Shown: in pieces, positions 44,582 to 54,199 of the stretch | How positions within the stretch are numbered: position 1 is the first letter of the stretch | Layout: the number at the start of each line of letters is the position of its first letter | Source of the DNA: Pseudomonadota bacterium | GTDB taxonomy: Bacteria; Pseudomonadota; Gammaproteobacteria; Burkholderiales; Burkholderiaceae_F | DNA length: 64,000 bases | NCBI GenBank assembly: GCA_029778535.1 | Contig: JAKOQB010000005.1 | Span: 186,001-250,000, forward strand | Reading direction: 5' to 3' | Program-made: the position numbers and the translations under genes | Notes under the pieces: generated by a model | What the model was told of the DNA's origin: nothing | What the model saw: the letters and a program-made list of their open reading frames with translations, nothing else | Databases searched by the model: none

Positions 44582-44675
44582 TCATTCCCAGGGTGTCGTC
44601 CCGGCGAAAGGCGGGGCGTCAGCGGCGTCCGAACGAAACGGCAGCGTCATTCCCGCTTGCGCGGGAATGACGCTG
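44582..44675. repeat. REP-like element ending in a strong hairpin, likely bidirectional terminator
   Basis: TCATTCCC opens directly after the glnB stop, followed by CCCGGCGAAAGGCGGGG. The right part is a perfect 15-bp stem, CAGCGTCATTCCCGC (44642–44656) with GCGGGAATGACGCTG (44661–44675), around a TTGC loop. It separates convergent glnB and smr genes, so a terminator role is likely, though no U-tract follows. Confidence 0.8.
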
Positions 44676-44704
44676 GGAACCGGCGACGACCGCGGCCTTG
44701 ACCT

Positions 44705-46406
<1,702 letters not shown>

Positions 46407-46519
46407 AGTGGGGGCTATTACGCGGATCGCAAGCTGATTGCGCTCTCCGCCCGCTCGGCGCAGAGCGCTGGACCTGCGTGGAATGGGCGCTTCGATACCT
46501 CAGAGGCAACGGCGGTGCG

Positions 46520-47299
46520 TCAAGCGATCGTCGCAATCACCGGCGCATGATCGCTCGGCTGCTCGCGCCTGCGCGGCTCGATGTCGATCGTGCAGGCGCT
46601 GCATTGCGCGGCGAGCGTGGGCGACAGCAGGATGTGGTCGATGCGTAGGCCCCATTTGCGGCGGAACGCCATGTTGCGGTAGTCCCACCACGTGTAGCTG
46701 CGTTCGGGCTGCTCGAACAGGCGGAAGCTGTCCTTCAGCCCCAGGTCGAGCAGCGCGCGGAACGCGGCGCGCTCCGGCGCGGAAAACAGCACCTGGCCGT
46801 CCCACAGCACCGGGTCGTGCACGTCGCGCGGCTCGGGCGCGATGTTGAAATCGCCGGCGAGCAGCAGCTTGTCGTGGCGGGCGAGTTCGCCGCGCAGCCA
46901 TTCGGTGAGCGCGGCGATCCACTTGAGCTTGTACTCGTACTTGTCGCTGTCGACCGCCTGCCCGTTGGGGAAGTACGCGCAGACGACGCGCAGCCCGTCG
47001 AGCGTGACCGCGAGCAGTCGCTTCTGCTCATCCGTGAAGTTGGGCAGGTTGACCTGCACGTCGGCGGGCGTGGCTACGCCGCTGCGGATCAGCACCGCCA
47101 CGCCGTTGTAGGTCTTCTGCCCGGCGAACACGCTCGCGTAGCCGACCTTCATCAGCTCGTCGACCGGAAACCTGTCGTCGGTGAGCTTGGTTTCCTGCAG
47201 GCACACGATGTCGGTCGCGCGCGCGGCGAGCCAGTCCGTCAGGTGCGGCAGGCGCACCTTCAGCGAATTGACGTTCCAGGTGGCGACGGTGAGCGGCAC
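46520..47299 (-). CDS. xthA: Exodeoxyribonuclease III
   Basis: A 259-residue AP endonuclease / 3'-exonuclease of base-excision repair. Catalytic landmarks are WNVNSLKVRLPH at the start, the metal-binding QETK, GDFNIAP (Asp-Asn pair) and the C-terminal PSDHAPV histidine. It closes the six-gene minus-strand operon that begins with the PAS kinase, starting 10 bases after the glutaredoxin-like gene. Confidence 0.94.
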   Translation of the reverse strand: MPLTVATWNVNSLKVRLPHLTDWLAARATDIVCLQETKLTDDRFPVDELMKVGYASVFAGQKTYNGVAVLIRSGVATPADVQVNLPNFTDEQKRLLAVTLDGLRVVCAYFPNGQAVDSDKYEYKLKWIAALTEWLRGELARHDKLLLAGDFNIAPEPRDVHDPVLWDGQVLFSAPERAAFRALLDLGLKDSFRLFEQPERSYTWWDYRNMAFRRKWGLRIDHILLSPTLAAQCSACTIDIEPRRREQPSDHAPVIATIA

Positions 47300-47309
47300 G
47301 GCCGCGGCG

Positions 47310-47879
47310 TCACTGCCGCGCGACCGGCGCGCCGCCCTTCGCCGGCTCGGCCTTCGCCGGTTCCGGCGCGCGCGCGGTCAGCGGCTGCGGAGCAGGGGGC
47401 TGGTAACTGCGCGGCAGCATGGAGCCGCGCGGATAGCCGGCGGCGTCGAGCGTCGAGTTCCAAGCGTCCGGATCGAACGGGACCTGCGCCTGCCGGCCGA
47501 CCGTCATCACCGGCAGGCGGATGCCGCCGCTGATGCGCTTCAGTTCCTCCGCGTCGCTGTCGTTGCTCACCGTGCGTTCGCTGTACGGGATGCCGCGGTT
47601 GCGCAGGAACGAGCGCGCCATCTCGCACGGCTGGCACGACGCGGTGGTGTACAGAGTGACGGGGAATCGCTCCGCTGCGCGCTTCAGTTCGTACGGCAAG
47701 TCTTTCGAGGCGTCGGCGGTGTTCTCTGCGCCGCGCATGTCGAGCCGCGTCACGCTCTTCGCGTCACGCGGCGGGTTGTCGCCGAAGCCGGTGCGGCCGT
47801 CCTTGTCGACCCACTTGTACTGCGCGGATGCAATGCCCGCCAGCGCCAGCGCAACAACGACTGCGATCATGCGAATCAT
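47310..47879 (-). CDS. Exported DUF4124–glutaredoxin-like protein
   Basis: A 189-residue protein with a Sec signal peptide (MIRMIAVVVALALAGIASAQ). The mature part opens with YKWVDKDGRTGFGDNPP, the DUF4124 pattern, and continues into a glutaredoxin-like fold with a CxxC pair C82/C85 (TTASCQPCEMA) and the cis-Pro region RLPVMTVG. The C-terminal ~40 residues are Pro/Ala-rich. It is likely a periplasmic thiol-disulfide protein; partners are unknown. It sits 10–11 bases from both neighbours, prlC and xthA. Confidence 0.82.
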   Translation of the reverse strand: MIRMIAVVVALALAGIASAQYKWVDKDGRTGFGDNPPRDAKSVTRLDMRGAENTADASKDLPYELKRAAERFPVTLYTTASCQPCEMARSFLRNRGIPYSERTVSNDSDAEELKRISGGIRLPVMTVGRQAQVPFDPDAWNSTLDAAGYPRGSMLPRSYQPPAPQPLTARAPEPAKAEPAKGGAPVARQ

Positions 47880-47890
47880 CTCGGGCTCCG

Positions 47891-49942
47891 TCAGGCGAGG
47901 CCGTGGTGGCGCAGCAGCGCGTCGATGGTCGGCTTGCGCCCGCGGAAGGCGACGAACGATTCCATCGCCGGCCGCGCGCCGCCCATCGCCAGCACCTCGT
48001 CGCGGAAGCGCGCGCCCATCGTTGCATCGAGCGCGTTGCCCGCCTCCTCGAAGGCGGCGTATGCATCCGCCGACAGCACCTCGGCCCACTTGTAGCTGTA
48101 ATAGCCCGCAGCATAGCCGCCGGCAAACACGTGCGTGAAGCTCCACGGCATGCGGTTGTACTCGGGCGGACGGACTACCGCGACTTCGCGCCGCACTTCT
48201 TCCAGCAGCGCGCGCACCCTGGCCGGCGTCGCTTCGTTCGGGTCGAGCTCGGTGTGCACGCGCATGTCGAACAGGCCGAATTCGATCTGCCGCAGCATCT
48301 GCATGCCGCTCTGGAAGTTCTTCGCGGCGATCATCTTGTCGAACAGCGCGCGCGGCAGCGGCGCGCCGGTGTCGACGTGGCCGGTCAGCCACTGCAGCGG
48401 CTCCCACTCCCAGCAGAAGTTCTCCATGAACTGGCTCGGCAGTTCGACCGCGTCCCATTCGACGCCGTGCAGCCCGGACACGCCGAATTCGTCGACGCCG
48501 GTGAGCATATGGTGCAGCCCGTGGCCGAATTCATGGAACAGCGTCAGCACCTCGTCGTGCGTGAACAGCGCCGGCTTGCCTCCGACGGGACGCGTGAAGT
48601 TGCAGGTCAGGAACGAGACCGGCGTCTGCACGCCCTTGTCCGTGCGGCGGCGGCCGCGCGCGTCGCCCTGCCACGCGCCGCCTTGCTTGTGCTCGCGCGC
48701 GTACAGATCCATGTAGAACTGGCCGATCAGGCCGCCCGTCGCCGACTCGATGCGGAAGAACTTGGCGTCCGGATGCCACACCGGCGCCTGATCGGGGCGG
48801 ATGCGCACCGAGTACAGCGTCTCGACCACGCGAAACAGGCCCGCGAGCACGCGCGGCTCGGGGAAGTACTGCTTCAGTTCCTGCTCCGAATACGCGTAGC
48901 GGGCCTCGCGCAGCTTCTCGCTCGCGTAGGCGTGGTCCCAGACCTGAAGATCCGCGATCCCCAGCTCGCGCGCGGCGAACTCGCGCAGCTCCGCCATGTC
49001 GCGTTCACCGTGCAGGCGCGCACGGCGCGCCAGGTCGCGCAGGAACGACAGCACTTCTGCGGGCGAGGCGGCCATCTTCGGCACCAGCGACAGCTCGGCG
49101 TAGTCGCGATAGCCGAGCAGGTGCGCCTGCTCGCGCCGCAGCTTCAGGATCTCGAGCATCGGCGCGCTGTTGTCCCACTCGGGCCGGCCGAACTCGGAGG
49201 CGCGCGTGGCCCAGGCGCGGTACATCTGCTCGCGCAGCGCGCGGTCGTGCGCGTACTGCACGATCGGGTAGTAGCTCGGGAACTGCAGCGCGATCTTGTA
49301 GCCGGCGCGGCCTTCGGCGGCCGCCGCCTCGCGGTACATCTGCACGCTGTCTTCGGGCACGCCGGCCAGCCGCGCGCGCTCGTCGAGGAAGAGCGCGAAC
49401 GCGTTGGTGGTGTCGAGCACGTTCTCCGCGAAGCGTGTCGAAAGTTGCGACATGCGCTCCTGGATCTGCCGCAGCCGCTCCTTCTGCGCGGGCGGCAGCT
49501 CGGCGCCGCCGAGGCGGAAATCGCGCAGCTCGTTCTCGATCACGCGCCGCCGCGCGGCCGGCCAGCGGGCGAAGTCCGCGCTCGCGGCCATCTGCCTGTA
49601 CTTGTCGTACAGCGCGAGGTTCTGCGCCAGCTCGGTCCAGAACGCGGTGAGCTTCGGCAGCGCGGCGTTGTACTGCGCGCGCAGTTCGGGCGTGTCCGCC
49701 ACTGCGTTCAGGTGTGACACCGCGCCCCACGCGCGGCTCAGGTGATCGGTCGCATCGTCGAGCGGCTCGACCACGTCTTCCCAGCGCGCGGGCGTGGCGG
49801 GCGCGGTGATGCGCGCGACCGTGTCTCGACACTGCGCGAGCAGCGCGTCGATGGCAGGCGCGACGTGCGCCGGCGCGATCGCATCGAAGCGCGCAAGCCC
49901 GCCGAAGTCGAGCAGGGGGTTGGGGCGAAAATCGAACGACAT
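47891..49942 (-). CDS. prlC: Oligopeptidase A (M3 family metallopeptidase)
   Basis: A 683-residue cytoplasmic zinc peptidase that degrades short peptides, including cleaved signal peptides. The zinc motif HEFGH is at residues 470–474 (LFHEFGHGLHHML), and the third-ligand Glu region GVEWDAVELPSQFMEN lies just after. The length matches OpdA/PrlC rather than dipeptidyl carboxypeptidase. It follows folD by 42 bases in the kinase–regulator–folD operon. Confidence 0.94.
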   Translation of the reverse strand: MSFDFRPNPLLDFGGLARFDAIAPAHVAPAIDALLAQCRDTVARITAPATPARWEDVVEPLDDATDHLSRAWGAVSHLNAVADTPELRAQYNAALPKLTAFWTELAQNLALYDKYRQMAASADFARWPAARRRVIENELRDFRLGGAELPPAQKERLRQIQERMSQLSTRFAENVLDTTNAFALFLDERARLAGVPEDSVQMYREAAAAEGRAGYKIALQFPSYYPIVQYAHDRALREQMYRAWATRASEFGRPEWDNSAPMLEILKLRREQAHLLGYRDYAELSLVPKMAASPAEVLSFLRDLARRARLHGERDMAELREFAARELGIADLQVWDHAYASEKLREARYAYSEQELKQYFPEPRVLAGLFRVVETLYSVRIRPDQAPVWHPDAKFFRIESATGGLIGQFYMDLYAREHKQGGAWQGDARGRRRTDKGVQTPVSFLTCNFTRPVGGKPALFTHDEVLTLFHEFGHGLHHMLTGVDEFGVSGLHGVEWDAVELPSQFMENFCWEWEPLQWLTGHVDTGAPLPRALFDKMIAAKNFQSGMQMLRQIEFGLFDMRVHTELDPNEATPARVRALLEEVRREVAVVRPPEYNRMPWSFTHVFAGGYAAGYYSYKWAEVLSADAYAAFEEAGNALDATMGARFRDEVLAMGGARPAMESFVAFRGRKPTIDALLRHHGLA

Positions 49943-49984
49943 TTCCGTCGGGCGTCGGGAGACGGGCGCAATACGATCGGGCGC

Positions 49985-50869
49985 TTAGCGCCGGCTTCGC
50001 CCGGCGCCGGACGCCGGACGCTCGACGGCCCTTTCCGCTGCCTGCACCGTGTTGACCAGCAGCATCGTGATCGTCATCGGCCCTACGCCGCCGGGCACCG
50101 GCGAGATCGCGCCGGCAACTTCCTTCACCGCGTCGAAGTCGACGTCGCCGGCGAGCTTGCCTGCGGGCGTGCGGTTGGTGCCGACGTCGATCACGATCGC
50201 GCCGGGCTTGACCATGTCGGCGGTCACGAGGTTGCGCTTGCCGACCGCAGCGACCAGCACGTCGGCCTGGCGCGTGATCGATACGAGCGCGCGCGTCCTG
50301 CTGTGCGCGATCGTGACGGTGGCGTTGGCGGCGAGGAGCAGCATCGCCATCGGCTTGCCGACCATGTTGGAGCGGCCGAGCACGACCGCGTGGCTGCCTT
50401 CGAGCTTCGCGCCGACCGATTCGAGCATCTTCATCACGCCATAGGGCGTGCACGAGCGGAAATGGGGGCGGCCCATCATCGTCAGGCCCGCATTGGTCGG
50501 GTGCAAGCCGTCGACGTCCTTGTCGAACGCGATCGTGTCGAGGATCCTCTGCGCGTCCAGATGCGCGGGCAGCGGCAGCTGGATCAGGATGCCGTGCACG
50601 GCGGGATCGGCGTTGAGCGCCTGCACGCGCGCGAGCAGCGTCGCCTCGCCGGTATCCGCCGGCAGGCGGTCGTAGAGCGAGCGGATGCCGACCTCCTCGC
50701 ACGCCTTGATCTTGTTGCGCACGTAAACCGCGGACGCAGGGTCGTCGCCGACCAGGATTACCGCGAGTCCGGGCTGTTTGCCGCGCGCAGCGAGCGCGGC
50801 GATGCGGGGTTTCAGTTCTGCGCGAAGTTGGGCGGCAAGGGCCTTGCCGTCGATGATCGTGGCAGCCAT
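49985..50869 (-). CDS. folD: Bifunctional methylenetetrahydrofolate dehydrogenase/cyclohydrolase
   Basis: A 294-residue enzyme interconverting 5,10-methylene-, methenyl- and 10-formyl-THF for one-carbon supply. Signatures are [14 protein letters not shown] (catalytic Lys), [11 protein letters not shown], the NADP-binding [11 protein letters not shown] and [15 protein letters not shown]. The C-terminal [11 protein letters not shown] is a short extra basic tail. It starts 30 bases after the response regulator stop. Confidence 0.95.
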   Translation of the reverse strand: MAATIIDGKALAAQLRAELKPRIAALAARGKQPGLAVILVGDDPASAVYVRNKIKACEEVGIRSLYDRLPADTGEATLLARVQALNADPAVHGILIQLPLPAHLDAQRILDTIAFDKDVDGLHPTNAGLTMMGRPHFRSCTPYGVMKMLESVGAKLEGSHAVVLGRSNMVGKPMAMLLLAANATVTIAHSRTRALVSITRQADVLVAAVGKRNLVTADMVKPGAIVIDVGTNRTPAGKLAGDVDFDAVKEVAGAISPVPGGVGPMTITMLLVNTVQAAERAVERPASGAGRSRR

Positions 50870-50899
50870 TGAGGTCGGAGCAGAAGCGGAACGTGGATT

Positions 50900-51520
50900 C
50901 TACGTGCCGCCCGCCAGCGCGACCTTCATCAGGTCGGCGACGGTGCCCGCCTTCAGCTTCTCCATGATGTTGGCGCGGTGCGCTTCGACCGTCTTGATCG
51001 AGATGCCCAGGTCGTCGGCGATCTGCTTGTTCAGGCGGCCGGCGACGATGCGTTCAAGCACCTGTTGCTCGCGCGGCGTGAGCCGCGCCAGCAGGGCGGC
51101 GTTGATCCGCTTGCGCTCGATGTCGGTGGCCCTTTCGCGCGCGGTCGCCAGCATTCGCTCGACCAGCGCCTTCAGCTCGGCGCGGTCGAACGGCTTCTCG
51201 ATGAAGTCGGCCGCGCCCTTCTTCATCGTCGACACCGCCATCGGCACGTCGCCGTGGCCGGTGACGAACGTGATCGGCAGATTGGCCTCGCGCGCGAGCA
51301 GCAGTTCCTGCAGTTGCAGCCCGCTCATGCCCGGCATGCGCACGTCGAGGATCAGACAAGCGATCGCCTGCGGGTCGTACCGTTCGAGGAACGCCTCGGC
51401 GCTTTCGTAGCCTTCGACGCGATACTCGGGCTCGAGCAGGAACTGCAGCGAGTCGCGCACCGCCTCGTCGTCGTCGACCACGTACACCACGCCGCGCGCG
51501 ACGGAATCGGCTGGGTTCAT
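50900..51520 (-). CDS. FixJ-family response regulator
   Basis: A 206-residue two-component regulator. The receiver has DDD at residues 16–18, phospho-acceptor D59 (LILDVRMPGMSG) and the conserved Lys in FIEKPFD. The C-terminal LuxR/FixJ helix-turn-helix runs from LTPREQQVLERIVAG to TVEAHRANIMEKL. It overlaps its kinase by ATGA and precedes folD. Divergent aceE and the palindrome at 54075 make pyruvate dehydrogenase a plausible target. Confidence 0.92.
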   Translation of the reverse strand: MNPADSVARGVVYVVDDDEAVRDSLQFLLEPEYRVEGYESAEAFLERYDPQAIACLILDVRMPGMSGLQLQELLLAREANLPITFVTGHGDVPMAVSTMKKGAADFIEKPFDRAELKALVERMLATARERATDIERKRINAALLARLTPREQQVLERIVAGRLNKQIADDLGISIKTVEAHRANIMEKLKAGTVADLMKVALAGGT

Positions 51521-53934
51521 CGGAAATCGCTCTGATTGGCGGCGGCCGGCGCCGCTTCGGCGACCGGTTCGACTGCGATAGGCAGCGTGAAGCGCATGAT
51601 GGTTCCGCCGCCGCGCTCGGGGTTTTTCTCTACCGTCAGCCGGCCCTGGTGGAACTCGATGATCGAGCGGCAGATGTTCAGCCCCATGCCCATGCCTTCG
51701 GCCTTGGTGCTGAAGAAAGGCTCGAACAGCATCGGCAGGTTCTCCTCCGGAATGCCGCTGCCGCGGTCGATCACTGCGAACTCGGCCATGCCGTCGAGCA
51801 GCGACCGGCGCACCACCACGTCGATGCGGCGCGCGCTGGCGTGTTCCATCGCGTCGATCGCGTTCTTCAGCAGGTTCAGCAGCACCTGTTCGATCAGCAG
51901 CGGGTCGACCAGCAGCGGTTCGAGCGTGGGATCGATGCTGGCGGCGATGTGGATGCCCTTCTTGTTCGCTTCAATCTCGGCAAAGCCGATCGCGTCCTCG
52001 ACGATGCGCAGCGGCGGCGTCGGCCTGCGGCGCGGCTCGGAACGCTTAACGAACTCGCGGATGCGGCGGATGATGCCGCCGGCGCGCTGCGCCTGCGCCG
52101 AGGTCTTCTCCAGCGCGGTCTGCAGTTCGTCGATCGAGATCTGCCGCTCCTTCAGCCGCGACAGCGTGCCCTCGCTGTAGTTGGTGATCGCGGTCAGAGG
52201 CTGGTTCAGCTCGTGCGCGAGCGACGAGGCCATCTCCCCCATCGTCATCAGGCGCGAGGTGAATTGCACCTTCTCCTGCTGCTGCCGCGCCAGGTCGTCA
52301 GTCACTTTGCGCAGCGTGATGTCGGTGGCGATCTGCAGCCGTGCCTGCACGCCGCCGTCATAGCCGTTGACCGGCCAGCGGATGCCGCGCATGCGCACGT
52401 CGAACCAGCGCTCGGTCGCGCGATCCTGCACTTCGGCGCCGTCGCGCCCGCGCAGTTGCGCCGCCAGCCGCAGGTGGCCGTCGGCGCCGTCGCCGAACAG
52501 GCTCAGATAGGCGCGATTGGCGAACACCACTTCGCCTTCGCTGCCGTCGGGCAGCGGCACCGCGACCGACACCGCCGCCTCTAGCGACTCGAGCACGGTC
52601 GTGAAGCGTTCGTGCGCGGCCGCCAGTTCGTTGCGCGCGCGCGCGGATTCGGTCACGTCGGCCATCGAAACCATCCAGCCGATGTGCCGATTCGCCTCGT
52701 CCAGCAGCGCCGACACGTGCATGCTGGCATGGAAGGGGTGGCCGTCCTTGTGCTGGACCACGACCTCGAAGCCGCCGGGCAGCGTCTTGCCCGCGAGCAT
52801 CTGCTGCAGCAGCGCCTCGTTGGCGGCGCGCTGGTCGGTCGGCCAGAACGGATACGGCGGCGCGCAGGCTACCAGTTCGCTCTCGGCGAATCCGGTCATC
52901 TGGCAGAACGTGCGGTTGACGTAGCGGATCGTGCCGCTCGGATCGATCACGCCCAGTCCGGTGGCGAGCGAATCCTCCATCGCACGGCGCAACGTCGTTT
53001 CGGCCAGCAGCGCCCGATCGATGCGCTGCTGCCGGGTGGTGAAGCGCGCCAGCGCGCTGAGCGCGACCAGCACCGCGATCGTCAGTCCGGCGACCACCCA
53101 CACCAGTGCACTGGTGGTGAAGCGCGACTGCAGGCGAAACGCGCTGGCCTGCAGCCGGTAATCCGACGGCAGCGGCGGCAGTATCGCCGTATAGGTCAGC
53201 GCGCCCGACGGCGGAGCGCTGGACGATGTCGAAGCCAGCGCGCGCTCGGCGCTCGTGAGCGTCAGCCGATAGCGGTCGAGCGTCCCTTCCGGCACACCGT
53301 TGATGATCAGGTCGAGCGGATCGATGCGCGCCACCACCGCGCCGGCCAACTGGCGCTCGATGTACACCGGCACTGCGAGAAGAATCTGCGCGCCGTGGGG
53401 CCCCGCGGCCGGCAGCGGCAGGAAGATCGGTTCGTTGCCGCGCGCCAGACGCGTGAGCAGCGACTTGAGCAATGGATCGGCGGACGACTCCGACTCGCGC
53501 GGCGGCGCCACGGAGGGGGGCGGCGTCGACGAGGTCGTCGGCAGCACGACCCAGAGCGGCTGTCCTGACGCGTCGACGTACTCGATCCGGTCGAGTTCCG
53601 GCTTGGCGTTCACCAGATCCTGCGCGAGCGCCGCGAAGCGGCGTTCGGTCAGGTTGCCGCTGCCGATCTCGCGCGCCATCGAGGACATGGTCTCCGACAG
53701 CGTCGACAGCCGCGTGCCGAGCTGCAGCGCGGCCGAATCGATATCGCGATGCATGCCGTCGCGCTGCAACTGGCGGTCTTCGACGAGGATCGCGAGAAAC
53801 AGCCCGGCCGCGAGCAGCGCGACCAGGCCGATCACGAAGAACGGCGCGCGCGGCCGGCGGTGCAGGCGGCGTGCCGAACTGCGCGCGAGCGCATCGAAGG
53901 TCGAGGACAGCTTGCTGCCCTGGGAGGCGTGCAT
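51517..53934 (-). CDS. PAS-domain sensor histidine kinase (FixL/DctB-like)
   Basis: An 805-residue membrane kinase. Two membrane helices (FFVIGLVALLAAGLFLAILV near residue 31 and ALVWVVAGLTIAVLVALSAL near 285) bracket a ~230-residue periplasmic sensor region. Two cytoplasmic PAS domains follow (ATGLGVIDPSGTIRYVN; then a segment near VSVAVPLPDGSEGEVVFAN). The phospho-acceptor is H574 in SLAHELNQPLTAI, and the ATPase part holds the N-box LLNLLKNAIDAM and G-boxes DRGSGIP and GMGMGLNI. ATG at 53934 fits; the frame is open further upstream. The gene diverges from aceE. Confidence 0.92.
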   Translation of the reverse strand: MHASQGSKLSSTFDALARSSARRLHRRPRAPFFVIGLVALLAAGLFLAILVEDRQLQRDGMHRDIDSAALQLGTRLSTLSETMSSMAREIGSGNLTERRFAALAQDLVNAKPELDRIEYVDASGQPLWVVLPTTSSTPPPSVAPPRESESSADPLLKSLLTRLARGNEPIFLPLPAAGPHGAQILLAVPVYIERQLAGAVVARIDPLDLIINGVPEGTLDRYRLTLTSAERALASTSSSAPPSGALTYTAILPPLPSDYRLQASAFRLQSRFTTSALVWVVAGLTIAVLVALSALARFTTRQQRIDRALLAETTLRRAMEDSLATGLGVIDPSGTIRYVNRTFCQMTGFAESELVACAPPYPFWPTDQRAANEALLQQMLAGKTLPGGFEVVVQHKDGHPFHASMHVSALLDEANRHIGWMVSMADVTESARARNELAAAHERFTTVLESLEAAVSVAVPLPDGSEGEVVFANRAYLSLFGDGADGHLRLAAQLRGRDGAEVQDRATERWFDVRMRGIRWPVNGYDGGVQARLQIATDITLRKVTDDLARQQQEKVQFTSRLMTMGEMASSLAHELNQPLTAITNYSEGTLSRLKERQISIDELQTALEKTSAQAQRAGGIIRRIREFVKRSEPRRRPTPPLRIVEDAIGFAEIEANKKGIHIAASIDPTLEPLLVDPLLIEQVLLNLLKNAIDAMEHASARRIDVVVRRSLLDGMAEFAVIDRGSGIPEENLPMLFEPFFSTKAEGMGMGLNICRSIIEFHQGRLTVEKNPERGGGTIMRFTLPIAVEPVAEAAPAAANQSDFR

Positions 53935-54074
53935 CGGCACCTTGAATCCGTCGTCGAATCGCGCGTAGCGCGGGCATATTATGGTTGGCCGCGATGCGGC
54001 TGCCTTGCGCATTCGTCGGGCAGGGTGGACGTGCATCAAGGGGCTTGCCTGACCGCACTCGATCAGGAGATCGA

Positions 54075-54093
54075 CGTTTCATACCGTGAAACG
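54075..54093. promoter_or_regulatory. Palindrome upstream of the aceE promoter
   Basis: CGTTTCATACCGTGAAACG has perfect 7-bp arms around TACCG. It ends 13 bases before the -35 box of the aceE promoter and lies between aceE and the divergent kinase gene. Position suggests an activator or repressor site; the nearby FixJ-like regulator is the obvious candidate. Confidence 0.5.
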
Positions 54094-54105
54094 CATCCTC
54101 ACTAT

Positions 54106-54133
54106 TTGAAAAATTAGCGGACGCTGCTACAGT
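54106..54133 (+). promoter_or_regulatory. Putative sigma-70 promoter of the aceE operon
   Basis: TTGAAA (54106–54111) and TACAGT (54128–54133) are separated by 16 bases. A start near 54140 would leave a ~60-base leader before the aceE ATG, with ribosome site AAGGAG at 54188. The region is locally AT-rich compared with its surroundings. Confidence 0.5.
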
Positions 54134-54199
54134 CGCCACTCCCGATCGGGCGCACCGCGGCAGCAGGTGCGTGCAACACGAAGAGCCAAGGAGACGCTC

